Part shown: piece after piece, positions 35,195 through 46,012 of the stretch
Layout of the letters: every line of letters begins with the position of its first letter
How positions within the stretch are numbered: position 1 is the first letter of the stretch
Source of the DNA: Diospyros lotus
Taxonomy: Eukaryota; Streptophyta; Magnoliopsida; Ericales; Ebenaceae
Assembly: GCF_014633365.1 (NCBI RefSeq)
Contig: NC_068350.1
Span: 37,997,119-38,061,118, forward strand
Reading direction: 5' to 3'
Length of the DNA stretch: 64,000 bases
Notes under the pieces: model-generated
What the model was told of the DNA's origin: nothing
The model's input: the letters and a program-made list of their open reading frames with translations, nothing else
Database searches by the model: none
Translations under genes and position numbers: made by a program

Positions 35195-36280
35195 TCCAAA
35201 AGTGCCTTGGTGTATTTTATTTGCAGATAATATCATGCTATTAGTGGAACAGACAAAAGAATGCATAGACACTAAGCTCAAATTATGAAAGGATACCTTA
35301 AAATGCAAAAGCTTCAAGTTAAGCATATTGAAAAAAGAATACATGGAATGTAAGTTTAATAAAAATATAAGTGTGGATAATGTTATGGTGAGACTGAAAA
35401 TCAAGTCATTCCAAGAAAAGTCAATTTAGATATCTTAGATCAATCATGCAAAGAGGTAGAGAGATTATTTAGAATAAACTAAGGTAGGATGGCTAAAATG
35501 AAGAAATGCTTACAGTATTTTATATGGTTGCAAATTCTGTTTAAAGTAAAAAAAAAAGAGTTTTATTGAACGATTGTGAGACCAGCTTTGTTGTATGACA
35601 TGAAATATGCGGTAGTTAAGCATTAACTAGTTCAAGATGTGAGTGTAAATGAGAGAGAATACTGCTACAATCAATGTGCGACCATACAAGAAGACATAAC
35701 GAAAATTGGAATTATTCATAATAAGGTTAGAATAGATATGGAACAAAACCATATCAATTGTCTTCATTCACAGCCCTCTCATGTAACTTTTCCATGTGAA
35801 GATGTTGTTGGAACTTTATGTCATCATTGCCTCGCTAAACGGTTGCTCTAAGAAGGGCATTTGGCATAAAATTTTACTACATTGTTCTTTTGAATAGATT
35901 TGTATTGTAAATATGGCACTTAGAAGTTAATTGACAATATGAATGTAGTGCCACCGACCCTCACTTGGTTAAGATAAGAAGATGATGATGAAGGTCAAAG
36001 TAGTGTCTATTGTGGAAGATCCGTAAGAAATGATTAAGATAGTTTGACTATATGAAAAGAAGACTAATAGACCCTCTTGTAAGAACAATGGATAGAATGG
36101 AATACGTTTGTAACAAATAGGTAGAGAAAAATCAAGAAAAACTTCACGCAGAAATCTTAGGCATGACATGGGATATAATGTTCTTAAAGAAGACATGGTC
36201 ATATATATATAGATGATTGGCAAGCTAGAATCTATGACTAACCTCAACTAGAGGGTTTAAGGCTTGGTCTGATGTTGTTT
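35195..36280 (+). mobile_element. 3' part of a second RTE LINE copy, decayed
   Basis: Fragments match the LINE at 23575: the reverse-transcriptase box region (LFADNIMLLVEQTKE in place of the LFADDIVLVDETKE motif), TACATGGAATGTAAGTTTA, GTGAGACCAG, TGTGCGACCATACAAGAA, and a 3' end close to TTTAAGGCTTGGTCTGATG followed by TTGTTT. Frameshifts and stops are frequent. The catalytic FADD appears as FADN. The end at about 36280 lies only about 10 bases from the stop codon of the oppositely directed PPR gene. Confidence 0.75.
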
Positions 36281-36290
36281 CAAAGCAAGA

Positions 36291-38672
36291 TCATCCAACA
36301 TTTGCCACTCCGAAGTCCTGAACTGTCTGCCTAATATTATCATCAACCTTGAAGGCTTGCATTCTGTTCTTATCTTCAACCCAGCTATAACCAGGACTTT
36401 TTATCACCTGCTGATCATTCATCATTTCCCTAATAGCCTTTGCTTCTTCCCATCTTCCCAATGAAGAATATATATTAGCTAGAAGTACATAAGGGGTAGA
36501 GTTCTCTGGGTCCAACTGGAAAAGTTCCTCTGCTGCTTTTTTTGCTAAGCTTACATTGGCATGAACTCTACAAGAACTAAGCAAAACCTCCCATATAATT
36601 CGATCATTTTTATAGGGCATCTTGTCTAAAAGAACTTCAGCTTCATGGAACCTACCAGCACGGCCTAGAGCATCAATGATGCAAGTATAATGATCCAAAA
36701 GTGGCTCCACTCCATGCTCAGACTGCATTGAATTGAATATTTTAATCCCGGCATCAACCAGTCCAGAATGGCTACAAGCAGTTAAAACAGCAACAAATGT
36801 TATGCCATCAGGTTCCTCACCTGATTCAATCATGTTTTCATAGAGGATAACAGCCTCATCTCCACACCCATTCTGTGCATACCCATGGATCATCTCATTC
36901 CAAGTAACATTGTTTTTATAGGGCATCGTATCAAAAAACTTCCTAGCACCATCCACATCACCACATTTGGAATGCATATCGACTAGAGCAGTGCCCACAA
37001 AGACATCATTCATACTTCCATCCTTAGCAATCCGAGCATGAACCTGCCTTCCTTGCGACAAAGATGACAGTTTTGCACAACAACACAAGGCGGTAGAATA
37101 AGAGAATTGGGTAGGAAACAAGCCATTTGCTAGCATTTCCTTAAACAAAATGAATGCCTCCTTGTCAAGAGAATTTACCGATAAACCTGTCATCATAGAA
37201 TTCCAACAGACAATATCCACTTCAGGCATTCTATCAAAAACATATTTTGCTGCCTCTGTCTTATTGCACTTTGAATACATGCCAATAAGTCCACTGGCGA
37301 CATATATATCGTTGTCAAACCTAGCCCTTAATGAGACAGCATGGACCTGCTTCCCGCCCTCCATAAGTCCCATCCCTGCACATGAGCTGAGAATTATGGA
37401 CAAAGTTGTCCTATCAGGTTGGACACCTTGAAATTGCATTTCTCTGAAAAGCCTGACTGCCTCCTTATGGTTTCCATTCTGGGAATAACCAGAGAGTATA
37501 GCATTCCATGAACTCAAGGTTGCACATACCATTCTATCAAATATTTGACGAGCAGTTTCAATATCTCTGAATTTGACACATGCTGCAAGCATATTGACAT
37601 AGGTGACCTCATCAGGTTCAAACCCCTGCTGCTGCATCCTTTGCATATAGCCAGTGGCCTTCTCAATTTGGTTTATTTGGCCATACCCACCAATCACGAT
37701 GTTCCAAGAAACAACACTAACTTCACGCAAATTAGAAAAAATCATCTCAGCACTGTCCATGTCCCCAATCTTTGCATACATATCCAGTAATGAATTACTT
37801 AAGTGAAGATCTCCCTTAAGGCCCAGTTTAACAGCAAGACTGTGTATTTGCTGTCCATGCATATAACCTGAAAACCCATCAGTCTGACTAGGGAAACCAA
37901 ATTCCCCATTTCCTCCTCTCGCACAAACACTCAGAACACTTGACAAAGAAATTGAATCAACAGAAATCCCTGCTCTAAGCATTGACTTAAACATACTAAC
38001 AGCATCCTCAATTCGATCACTCTCTGCTAATCCTCCCATCATTGCTGTAAAAGAAACCTCGTTAGGTTCAGGTAAGTCCCCAAAAGCCCGAATTGCATCC
38101 CTTATACAGCCACCCTTTGCATACATGCACAACAAAGCATTACCCACATACATATTTTTGTCAAGACCAACTTTAACAGCAACACCATGGCACTCCCTTC
38201 CACACTCCACATCCATCAATGCACCGCAAGCACTCAAAACACTAGCCAACGTAAAATGGCTAGGCATAAAACCTTCAAGATTCATTTTATGATAAACATG
38301 CAGAGCATTCTGTTCGAACCCACTCTGAGCCAAAGCACTAATCATGGTGTTCCATGAGACCGCGTTCCTTTCAGGCATTGCTGCAAACAGTTCATGTGCG
38401 TCTTTTAACTTGCTAGCTTTACAATAACCATCCAACATGGCATGCCAAGAAAAAATGTTTCTTTGCGGCATTTTATCGAAGACATGGCGAGCGGTAGCTA
38501 TCCGCCCACATTTCGAATACAGTTCGACGAGGCGGTTTAACAGGAAGGTGTTAGCAAAGAGGCCATTCCGGAATATACAACCATGGAGGATTTTGCCTGA
38601 TAGGTAGTCTTTCTTGCCTATGCAAGACTGCAAGATATTTGACAAGTGGGTGACGATGGCCTTGCTCTCCAT
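36291..38672 (-). CDS. PLS-class pentatricopeptide repeat protein, E type, At4g20770-like, intronless
   Basis: One frame of 793 residues runs from the ATG at 38672 to a TGA at 36291. The protein is a near-continuous array of PPR motifs of P, L and S type, seen in phrases such as VFDKMPQRNIFSWHAMLDGY, LASVLSACGAL, GKQVHAVSL and EPDGITFVAVLTACSHSGLV. An E motif ends near SPGYSWVED (about 759) and the protein stops soon after, without E+ or DYW. Order and wording match Arabidopsis At4g20770 as I remember it (774 residues there). The N-terminus is short, with no strong transit peptide, though family members act on mitochondrial or plastid RNA. LINE DNA begins about 10 bases past the stop codon, so the 3' UTR probably contains it in antisense. 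Confidence 0.93.
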   Translation of the reverse strand: MESKAIVTHLSNILQSCIGKKDYLSGKILHGCIFRNGLFANTFLLNRLVELYSKCGRIATARHVFDKMPQRNIFSWHAMLDGYCKASKLKDAHELFAAMPERNAVSWNTMISALAQSGFEQNALHVYHKMNLEGFMPSHFTLASVLSACGALMDVECGRECHGVAVKVGLDKNMYVGNALLCMYAKGGCIRDAIRAFGDLPEPNEVSFTAMMGGLAESDRIEDAVSMFKSMLRAGISVDSISLSSVLSVCARGGNGEFGFPSQTDGFSGYMHGQQIHSLAVKLGLKGDLHLSNSLLDMYAKIGDMDSAEMIFSNLREVSVVSWNIVIGGYGQINQIEKATGYMQRMQQQGFEPDEVTYVNMLAACVKFRDIETARQIFDRMVCATLSSWNAILSGYSQNGNHKEAVRLFREMQFQGVQPDRTTLSIILSSCAGMGLMEGGKQVHAVSLRARFDNDIYVASGLIGMYSKCNKTEAAKYVFDRMPEVDIVCWNSMMTGLSVNSLDKEAFILFKEMLANGLFPTQFSYSTALCCCAKLSSLSQGRQVHARIAKDGSMNDVFVGTALVDMHSKCGDVDGARKFFDTMPYKNNVTWNEMIHGYAQNGCGDEAVILYENMIESGEEPDGITFVAVLTACSHSGLVDAGIKIFNSMQSEHGVEPLLDHYTCIIDALGRAGRFHEAEVLLDKMPYKNDRIIWEVLLSSCRVHANVSLAKKAAEELFQLDPENSTPYVLLANIYSSLGRWEEAKAIREMMNDQQVIKSPGYSWVEDKNRMQAFKVDDNIRQTVQDFGVANVG

Positions 38673-39938
38673 TTCTAGAGGACGAACCAGAGCCCAAATT
38701 TGAATTGTAGGAACCTAATTAAGACATTGCAGAGCATTCACGATGAGGTTGAGCTAACGAATGCTCTCACTTTCGAAGTAGAAAATGGAAGACAAGGCAA
38801 GGCAACCCAGAGAGAAGCAGGGTGCACTGCTTGTTCCACGAAATTATTGCTAGTGACACTCCACTTCTTATATTATAACTATAAAAAATGAAAAAAAAAA
38901 TTATGGAATGTGATTATCAAATTATTTAGTGAAAATAACATAATCTTCAAAATTATCCTTTTTTTATTGGGGAAACTCTATTTATTGCAAACAAAAAATA
39001 AAATTATAGAATTTCTTAATATTGTGAAAAATCTTTTTTTTTTTACAAAAAAAATAATATAAATTTATGAGCTACTCCCAAGAACTTAGTAAAGATTGAT
39101 TGAATAATGTGTAACTTTTTGGACTTATTAATATTCTAATAAATGTCATGTCTAGATTTATAAAAGAAAAAACTCGGATATGATGCTCTTTGGTGGATAT
39201 GGAAAAGAATTCAGTGAGTTATTTATTTATTTTATTTTTTTGGAGTTGCGATGAGAGCGAGAAAGATTAAATGAGTTTGAATTTGCTCGCACCAAATATA
39301 AATAACAGGTATTTCCTTTATAAATTGAATTACTCTAACTTCACTCAACCAATAAAGTTGAATTTATTTTTTAGTCCTTTTAAATGGTTTAATTTTGTAG
39401 TTTGAAATAATGAAATTTCCCCTTTACCCCTTTATGTTTATAATTATTACAAGACAATAAAGGGTAAAATAAATATTTCACCTCTTGAATCCTAAGTCAA
39501 ATTGTTTGTGAGAACAATAAATGAGAGAGCCCCTTATTTACAATAAAATATATCCATTTACTTGCCAACACGACCCAACGGTATATCAAAATTTTATCCT
39601 ATTATGTAAGAGTGAGTATATGAAATTTTATTTCATCAATTATTATTATTATTATTAATACTCTTATTTTGTAAATATTTTATAATTCATACAATTTTTA
39701 ATTGTATCACGTCAAATATTTTTGAGTCTTTCTTTAATTTTTGTTCAGTGCTCGTTCAATTTCATTCACTCTCCTCACATGAGTCTCATTTTGTGACTAG
39801 TATGTCATCAAAATTGTTATGCTAATTGAATGCCAAACCACAAAATTATTCCGACTTAGAGTAAGATTAGGAAATATTTTTGTGATGGAAATGGGCTGAT
39901 TGAGGCCCAAAGCAAAAGTGGACCACATAATGGGATGA
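38673..39938. other. Upstream region of the second PPR gene and AT-rich spacer
   Basis: On the minus strand, a TATA-like word (TATAATATAAG, about 38866-38876) could direct transcription of the PPR gene with a leader of roughly 170 bases. In such AT-rich sequence this is weak evidence. Beyond it the DNA is anonymous, with a short (ATT)n run near 39638-39656. No gene is seen. Confidence 0.35.
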
Positions 39939-40213
39939 TTTTTTTTTTATTTTTTTTTTTAACGTAGGAATCGAGGAGCTTTACCTAGCGATGCCTTCGA
40001 TGCGAGCATTGCTTCCCTATAACCTATGGGTTGATCCAAACCAAACCATCGAGCTAGGCCAAGATAAGTTCGGGTCAAAGACCCGTACTTGTGGCCCTTC
40101 GTGTAGTTAAGCGATACCTATCACATTAATTAGGATTCGAACACACAATCTTAGCATACCCAACACTCGAAACCCATGCGATCAATCACTTGAGCTACCC
40201 GATGGGTTACAGA
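39939..40213 (-). mobile_element. tRNA-derived SINE with target-site duplication
   Basis: On the minus strand the element starts near 40213 with a tRNA-like head. It has an A box (GGTAGCTCAAGTGATTG) and, about 45 bases later, a B box (GTTCGAATCC), the internal RNA polymerase III promoter. A unique body follows and the element ends in an A-rich tail, seen as the T run at 39939-39960. The 7-base word GGGATGA flanks both ends (39932-39938 and 40214-40220), consistent with a target-site duplication. The length of about 275 bases is ordinary for plant SINEs. Confidence 0.85.
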
Positions 40214-40466
40214 GGGATGAATTTATTGCGCTAGATATGGGCACAAGGTTAGGGCAATTTGGTGTTGCTTTGGAGATTTGGGGTTAATAGAAGGGCTCTA
40301 ACTGGTGAATCAATGGGCGTCAAGGTGGGCCTAAGACAGAGGTAAAAATGGGCCTGAAGATCCTAGAAATGAGAGTCCATGGGCTTCGACTTGGGTTTTA
40401 AATTGGGCCTAATTTATACAATGCGAGATCAGCATGCATTCTTTCAGAGGCTCCCCTCCCTGTCCA

Positions 40467-40650
40467 ATTGTTGGTGCCCTTACGGTCATGTGCAGTATCC
40501 CAATCTAATAGACCTCTGAGTGACTCTAAGACTATTATCATGGGTTGGGCTTATACCATTGTTGGTGCCCTTACTAGGGGTCATGGGCAATATCCCAATC
40601 TAATAGGCCTCTGGGTGACTCTTATCAAGGGTTGGGCTTTCTTCATTCTG
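40467..40650. repeat. Tandem duplication, about 91-bp unit, two copies
   Basis: The unit starting ATTGTTGGTGCCCTTA at 40467 is repeated from 40558, with further shared words TATCCCAATCTAATAG and GGGTTGGGCTT. Small indels separate the copies. The flanks (40310-40420) carry several TGGGCC words. No gene is present. Confidence 0.8.
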
Positions 40651-40984
40651 CATAATTATTGGGACGGTCAAGTTATTTCTTGAAATTTATGAGCGATCAT
40701 TAGGACAAAGTAATGAGAAGATTAATATTGTAAGTCCTCTTATCCTAATAAAGGATTAATGCTTATATAATTTGATCTTGGGGAGCAATAAGAGCGATTT
40801 TTAACAAAATTTTCTTCGTGGAACTTCCAACGGTATTTGACTCACAATTTTCGAGTATCTAAAATACCCTTTTTTCGATAATCTAAAAGATTGTGACCAT
40901 GGCACTTTTTAATAAAAATTACATATCATCTTGTGATTAATCTTCTATGAAAAAAGAGACAAATAAAAATCCCTTTGCTTCATA

Positions 40985-41300
40985 CATCTAGGGCCAAGAA
41001 TATCACACAGAAGAACATAAAAGTTTTTCGTAAAAATTCAATTTGAAAAAATTATAGGTAAAAAGAATAAAAATATAACTATGATGATATTGTTATAATA
41101 ATTTTAGTATATTAGCCACCTATTTATAGATCTACTACTTATTTATATATGTATACAAAAAATAATGTACATAAATCTATAGTCTGGTCAAAAGATAGTC
41201 ATAAAGAAGATAAATTTTCAATTGTAGATATATTCAAATCTCACAATTAAATTTGAATTCTAGATCACAATAATTACAAATATCCTCTTCAAAGTGAAAA
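40985..41300. repeat. Dispersed repeat, copy 2 (partner at 13380-13800)
   Basis: It shares an ordered set of diverged words with 13380-13800, including ACATAAAAGTTTTTCGTAAAAA-like and TTTGAAAAAATTATAGG-like segments, CTATTTATAGA, and TGTACATAAA followed by GGTCAAAAGATA. It is non-coding and its class is undetermined. Confidence 0.4.
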
Positions 41301-42654
41301 GCAAGAATAAATTATGGGGCCAAAGTAATACTGCAGAGAAGACAATAATAATGATTTTTATTATATCATAATAATATCACTCAAAAGTGTGCCTCTCAAT
41401 TAATGAATGAATGCATTTTATTGTGTCACACATTCTCTCCTCCATTATTTATTACTCAAAGCTTCAATTGAATGCATGCAAGCTTCAAAATGTGATCTCT
41501 TTTTTAGTTTTTTTTTTTAAATTGTAAAGTTTAATTCAAATTATCACTATGATATTCTTATTTGTGGGTATAACATTTTCAATTATATTATAAAAATAAT
41601 GTTGGATACGTATGATTTAAGGTTTAGACTATTACATGTATTTTAAGTTTGCTTAGTGCACACTTCAAAAGATAACAACTGCAAGTTCTTTGTTATAAAA
41701 AACGATATCATTTGTTCTTGAACATTTAATTTGTTTTATAATAACTATTAAACTTGTTATAATTTAGTCATCGATTACAAATTTCATCAAAAATTTATAA
41801 TAAAAAAAATATAAAACTAAATATTGCTAGTGGCTGCCGCGAGTAACCACTATTACATATGGAGGAACCCATCGCTAGTTATTTTTTATTCTTCGAAAAT
41901 CACTAAGTGATTGTTGTTTTCGTGTTTTAGTTTTTAATTTTGAATTTAGTTTTAATTTTGTGTTTTGAGTGTATATTTTGAGATTTCTAAAAATGCGTTC
42001 TTTTTGTTTGTAACATTTTTTACGTTTTGAAAATTTTGAAAGTGTTTATGATGAAAAAATAATTAAAACGACTTTCTGTTATTTATTTTTTTTATTTTTA
42101 AAAATATAAAAATAAACACATTTTACTATTTATGTGTTTGGATGAGGGCATATTGATGATGATCAGCAGCCGCACGAGGGTTGGCCCTTTTGGCCATCCC
42201 ATTGGATTCTCTTCTCAAATGTTGCTACTTTTTCCGACCAACCAAACAGTCGTACCATCCACCACCCCCAAACAAACAACTTTCACTCCATTGCATGATT
42301 CAAGAAACTCCCACTTTTGCATTCAAATTCATTACATAATAATATATGAGGTTCCTTTAAATTACACTAATCATCTTTGTATTTTTGAAAACAATATATT
42401 AATTTACTTTTAAGTTAAGCAATAAAATTAATTAACCATTTTATTTTTTTTTATTATTTATCATCTCCACTTCACCACGTTATTAATGACCAACGAAAAA
42501 GTACCCATCACCGATAATCCACAATTAATCTTCAACCATCAATAATGAAAAATAAAACCCATTATGCATTGGACATATTGGCGATGGGAAGAAACTCCAT
42601 CGCCCATGTGCCCATCGCTAGTGCAAGCACTATTAAGAGAATTATAGAGCAAAA
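41301..42654. other. AT-rich intergenic DNA, no gene seen
   Basis: The sequence is AT-rich with homopolymers. A plus-strand frame at 42132-42413 has no recognisable domain and lies in a repeat-like setting. Nothing here supports a gene. Confidence 0.55.
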
Positions 42655-42965
42655 TATATAGAGGTGAGCATTCGGTTAATTTAAATACATTTTCAAATCG
42701 AAAAAATTGAAAAGACCTAATTGACAGAAAAAAAACTAAAAAAACATAAATAATAAAGTATAAAAATGATGTTATTTTTGACATTTTGGTCAATTAAATT
42801 ATTTCGATTTTTTGCAATACGAATACCTAATCAAATCAAAATAACCAAAATTATCAAACTTGAAAATCGAACTAAATCGACCTATAACTTAAATCAAATC
42901 AAATTGATAATTTTGATCGGTTCAATTCGATTATTTTGATTTAATTGAAATATTGTTCATCCCTA
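42655..42965. repeat. AACCGAA/TTCGGTT-type repeat, MITE-like
   Basis: The left end GAGGTGAGCATTCGG and the reverse complement of the right end (AGGGATGAACAATATTTC) are weak inverted repeats. The interior alternates AAATCGAA and TTCGATT words. It belongs with the sequences at 14560-15020 and 44165-44500. Confidence 0.4.
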
Positions 42966-44164
42966 AAAATGAATATTATAATATTAAGTGGAGTGGGTAG
43001 TGGTAAAATTTTAGGAATCTTATTTTTTTTAAAAAAAATTAAAGGTTGAGCATTCAAAATTTTAGGAATCTCACTTTCACTATCTCTTGTGGTTTGGTTT
43101 GGTGGTTTTTCGGCCAAATAGTCTACGCGTTTCATAAAATAAGAGTGTATGATGCTATCGAATAAGGCCATTATAGAGAGTTTTACTCAAACAATAAATA
43201 ATAAAGTGTTCAAACTAAATTCCCGTATAAACGAACATGTAAACACAACCCATACATACCATCAGACTATCATCTCTATTGAGCTCCAAAAGGGTAAAGC
43301 CACAGAATTAAAATAAGTCCATGGAGTTGGATCAGCATTAAAAATCATACACCTTTTTCCCTAGTGTTGTTCTTCAGGTTGGCCCCTCAAAAAGAAACCT
43401 TTTCTTGTTCAAAGTATATGTGCATATGAAGCAGGTAAAAGCAAGTAAAAAGGTGTTTGTGCTTTTTAAGTACTATTGCAATAAATTCTTATTTACTTAA
43501 ACCATAAACTAAAAAAAAAAAAAAAAATTATAACGATCACATTTGAGATTTGACGTAATTGTAAGAATTACTTTTTATATTTCAAAAATAAAAATAATTT
43601 TTTATTATTAAAAAAATAATAAAATAATTATTTTATCTTTTATTTTATCTCTTTTCTCTCTCTTTCCTAATTTTAGGAAAATGCTGGATATATAACGTAG
43701 GCATTCGAAACTTTCAAAGCCATTTTTAAGATTTTTAATGCCTATTTGAGTGGTGAATTATTAAATAATAATTATTGGTGATTATCGTTGAATAGAGAGT
43801 GAATCTAATGTGTTCATTATTAGACTCTAAATTTTTTTTTTAGCGTAAAAAGTTGAAAGGAGTTCTCGATTAACGCACAATTTTTAGCTAGAATTGTCCC
43901 ATTCTCTCTAAAGCACGAGAGAGGGAAATATCTTTAAATTATAAGGGTATTTTAGTTATTTTTTAATATTCAACTAGGATTAACAAATGATAAAGAAAAA
44001 ATTACAACATATAGTAATAAATCTTAGGAATGCACATTATATTTTCTCAAACTATCTCTTGCAATTATTTTAAATTTAAAAAAGATTGCGTGTAATATTT
44101 TTTTAAAAAAATAATACAAGCCTAGCAATACCCTTTTGCAATGGTAGCTTCAATACCCTTTGAC
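42966..44164. other. AT-rich intergenic DNA, no gene seen
   Basis: A short direct duplication of AAAATTTTAGGAATCT occurs near 43007 and 43057. Otherwise there are only A/T runs and short spurious frames. Confidence 0.5.
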
Positions 44165-44500
44165 TGAATGAATGCTCAAATCGAACATATCCAAAAAATA
44201 AAAATAAAAAAATCCAACCTACCTAAAAAACTATTTTTTTATAAAAAAATGAAAAATAGAAAAAAAAAAGAGCCCAAAAAACCCAAAAACAATATCATTT
44301 TTGATATTTTGGTTGGTTCGATTATTTAAGTTTTTTTCAATATAAAAACTGAACCGAACCGAAATAACTAAAATAGTCAAATTTAAAAACTGAACCAAAC
44401 CGAAATACAGATTAAATAAAATCAAACCGTCAATTTCGATCAATTCAATTCAATTATTTCAGTTTAACTAAAATGTTGCATATTGCTACTCTCAACTCTC
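44165..44500. repeat. AACCGAA/TTCGGTT-type repeat, MITE-like
   Basis: Words such as CTGAACCGAACCGAAATAAC and GGTTGGTTCGATTATTT in a palindromic layout relate this to 42655-42965. It includes a block close to ATCATTTTTGATATTTTGGT, corresponding to a TTATTTTTGACATTTTGGT block there. It is non-coding. Confidence 0.4.
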
Positions 44501-44676
44501 TCAATGTAGGAAGTGCATTGGAGACAATTTCTTTCATTAGTTTGAATATAAATATATATATATTATGTTTTTTTTTTCAATGAATCACCAAATCAGAGTC
44601 AATTGAAGTCAATTTACCCCAAGTCAGCTAATTAACCTAATCAATGCTATTGAATTGGCCTATAAAACATTATCGA

Positions 44677-44890
44677 TCCCTTCTCCTACCCATGAGTTCT
44701 TAGTTTACTTGTGACATTCCTCAATGTGTACTATCTAGCTATGTGCATACAAAGGATGCTTTTAATAAATGAAACTCACATTATCCCTTCTCCTATCCAT
44801 TATAAGTTCTTAGTTTACTTGTGACATTCCTCAGTGTGCATGTACTATCTATGTGCATACAACGGATGCTTTTAATAAATGAAACTCTTT
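44677..44890. repeat. Tandem duplication, 107-bp unit, two copies
   Basis: The unit TCCCTTCTCCTA..., beginning at 44677, repeats from 44784. Shared words include AGTTCTTAGTTTACTTGTGA and GGATGCTTTTAATAAATGAA. The copies differ by a few substitutions and small indels. No gene content is seen. Confidence 0.88.
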
Positions 44891-45031
44891 GCTATTTAAA
44901 AAAGTTAAAAGGGAGATTTCTTGTAATCAATATTTTTCTTAATTACGTCGCAAAATAATTATTTTTATATATAATTTAAATTCATAATTTTTTTAATCAT
45001 CGTCACCCATAACTATGTGAAAGAAAAAGAA

Positions 45032-45408
45032 GTTAAATAGTATAAATAGTTACTGAAATTTGTATTAAAGTATAAAAAAATCACTAAACTTTAATTTATA
45101 CAAAAAATGTCACTGAACTTCAGTTTAGTTTATAATTTCATAACTACTGTCAATTGTTATTAAAAGAGTTTAAAGAAATAATGAAATTTTTGTACTTTAG
45201 TGCAAAGTTTAATAACTTTTTTGTATTTTTATATAAAGTTTCGTGACTATTGTGTTATTTAGAGATTCATGTTGTTAGTCACGTCAACATCTTGTTAATT
45301 TCTTTTTTAACAGCAATTGATAGTAGTTATAGAATTGTATACTAAATTAAAATTTAGTGACTTTTTAATTACAAATTGAAGTTCAATTAACATTTATGCT
45401 ATTTAGCC
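45032..45408. mobile_element. MITE with 9-bp target-site duplication (Mutator-like size)
   Basis: The ends are inverted repeats: GTTAAATAGTATAAAT on the left and GGCTAAATAGCATAAAT on the reversed right. The arms continue to match inward (TCACTAAACTTTAATTTA against TCACTAAATTTTAATTTA). The word GAAAAAGAA flanks both sides (45023-45031 and 45409-45417). A 9-base duplication fits Mutator-type elements, but the word is purine-rich, so chance is possible. The element lies about 180 bases beyond the stop codon of the SMR gene. Confidence 0.6.
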
Positions 45409-45591
45409 GAAAAAGAAAGAAAATGGTTGGAGAGACGTATAGAACGGCTGAAGAAACTAACAATCAGCATTGAAAAGCACAGATCAAACATTCCAACCAG
45501 ATGGCAAAGCTACCATCTTGATGATCATCCAACCCTATAGCTACCACCACATATATATATATATATATGTGTGTGTATGCATGTATAGATA

Positions 45592-45939
45592 TCAAGCTGA
45601 GATATTTCCTAGGGCATGGAAGAAGAAGAGCTCCAAATCAGGATGGGCATAGAACGCCATGGCAGACCTTCGCAGCGAGCAGTTTCCGGCGACTCTCTTC
45701 TTCTTCTCGTTCTTCATCTTCTTCGGCGCCGGCGGGCATGACAGAATATCCGGTATCCTGAACCTCTCAGCCTTCGGTGTGGAACACCCAGCTGATCCTT
45801 CTCCATTGTCAGCCTTGTTGATGATCTTCTTCTCGGGCTCAAACTCCATTGGTGCTTCTTCGAGCTTTGATGATCTGCAGCACAGCAGCTGCTTGTTGTT
45901 GTGAGCCCTTCTTCTTGCAGCAGCAGCATGTGGCGCCAT
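45592..45939 (-). CDS. SMR: SIAMESE-RELATED (SMR) type cyclin-dependent kinase inhibitor
   Basis: This is a single-exon protein of 115 residues. The ATG at 45939 has a strong context (AAAATGG); the frame is open to 45969 only through a GTG, which I do not take as the start. The family core is CSTPKAERF (52-60) followed by RIPDILSCPPAPKK (61-74). Near the C-terminus is FYAHPDLELFF (96-106), the conserved PDLE-FF motif. Basic stretches (ARRR and KNEKKKR) suggest nuclear location. SMR proteins bind CDK-cyclin complexes and promote exit from mitosis and endoreduplication, often after stress or during cell differentiation. The neighbours on both sides are transposons (45032-45408 and 46193-47879), which leave the gene in a space of under 800 bases. 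Which SMR number it equals cannot be decided here. Confidence 0.85.
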   Translation of the reverse strand: MAPHAAAARRRAHNNKQLLCCRSSKLEEAPMEFEPEKKIINKADNGEGSAGCSTPKAERFRIPDILSCPPAPKKMKNEKKKRVAGNCSLRRSAMAFYAHPDLELFFFHALGNISA

Positions 45940-46012
45940 TTTGAGAGCCAAACAATGCGGAAGGGACACTTGAGCTAGAGATTCCTTGACCTATGACTCT
46001 GCTAGAAATACA

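Noticed and set aside
45940..45969. N-terminal extension of the SMR protein by ten residues
   Set aside because: The extension begins with GTG. The ATG at 45939 has a strong context and fits the family.
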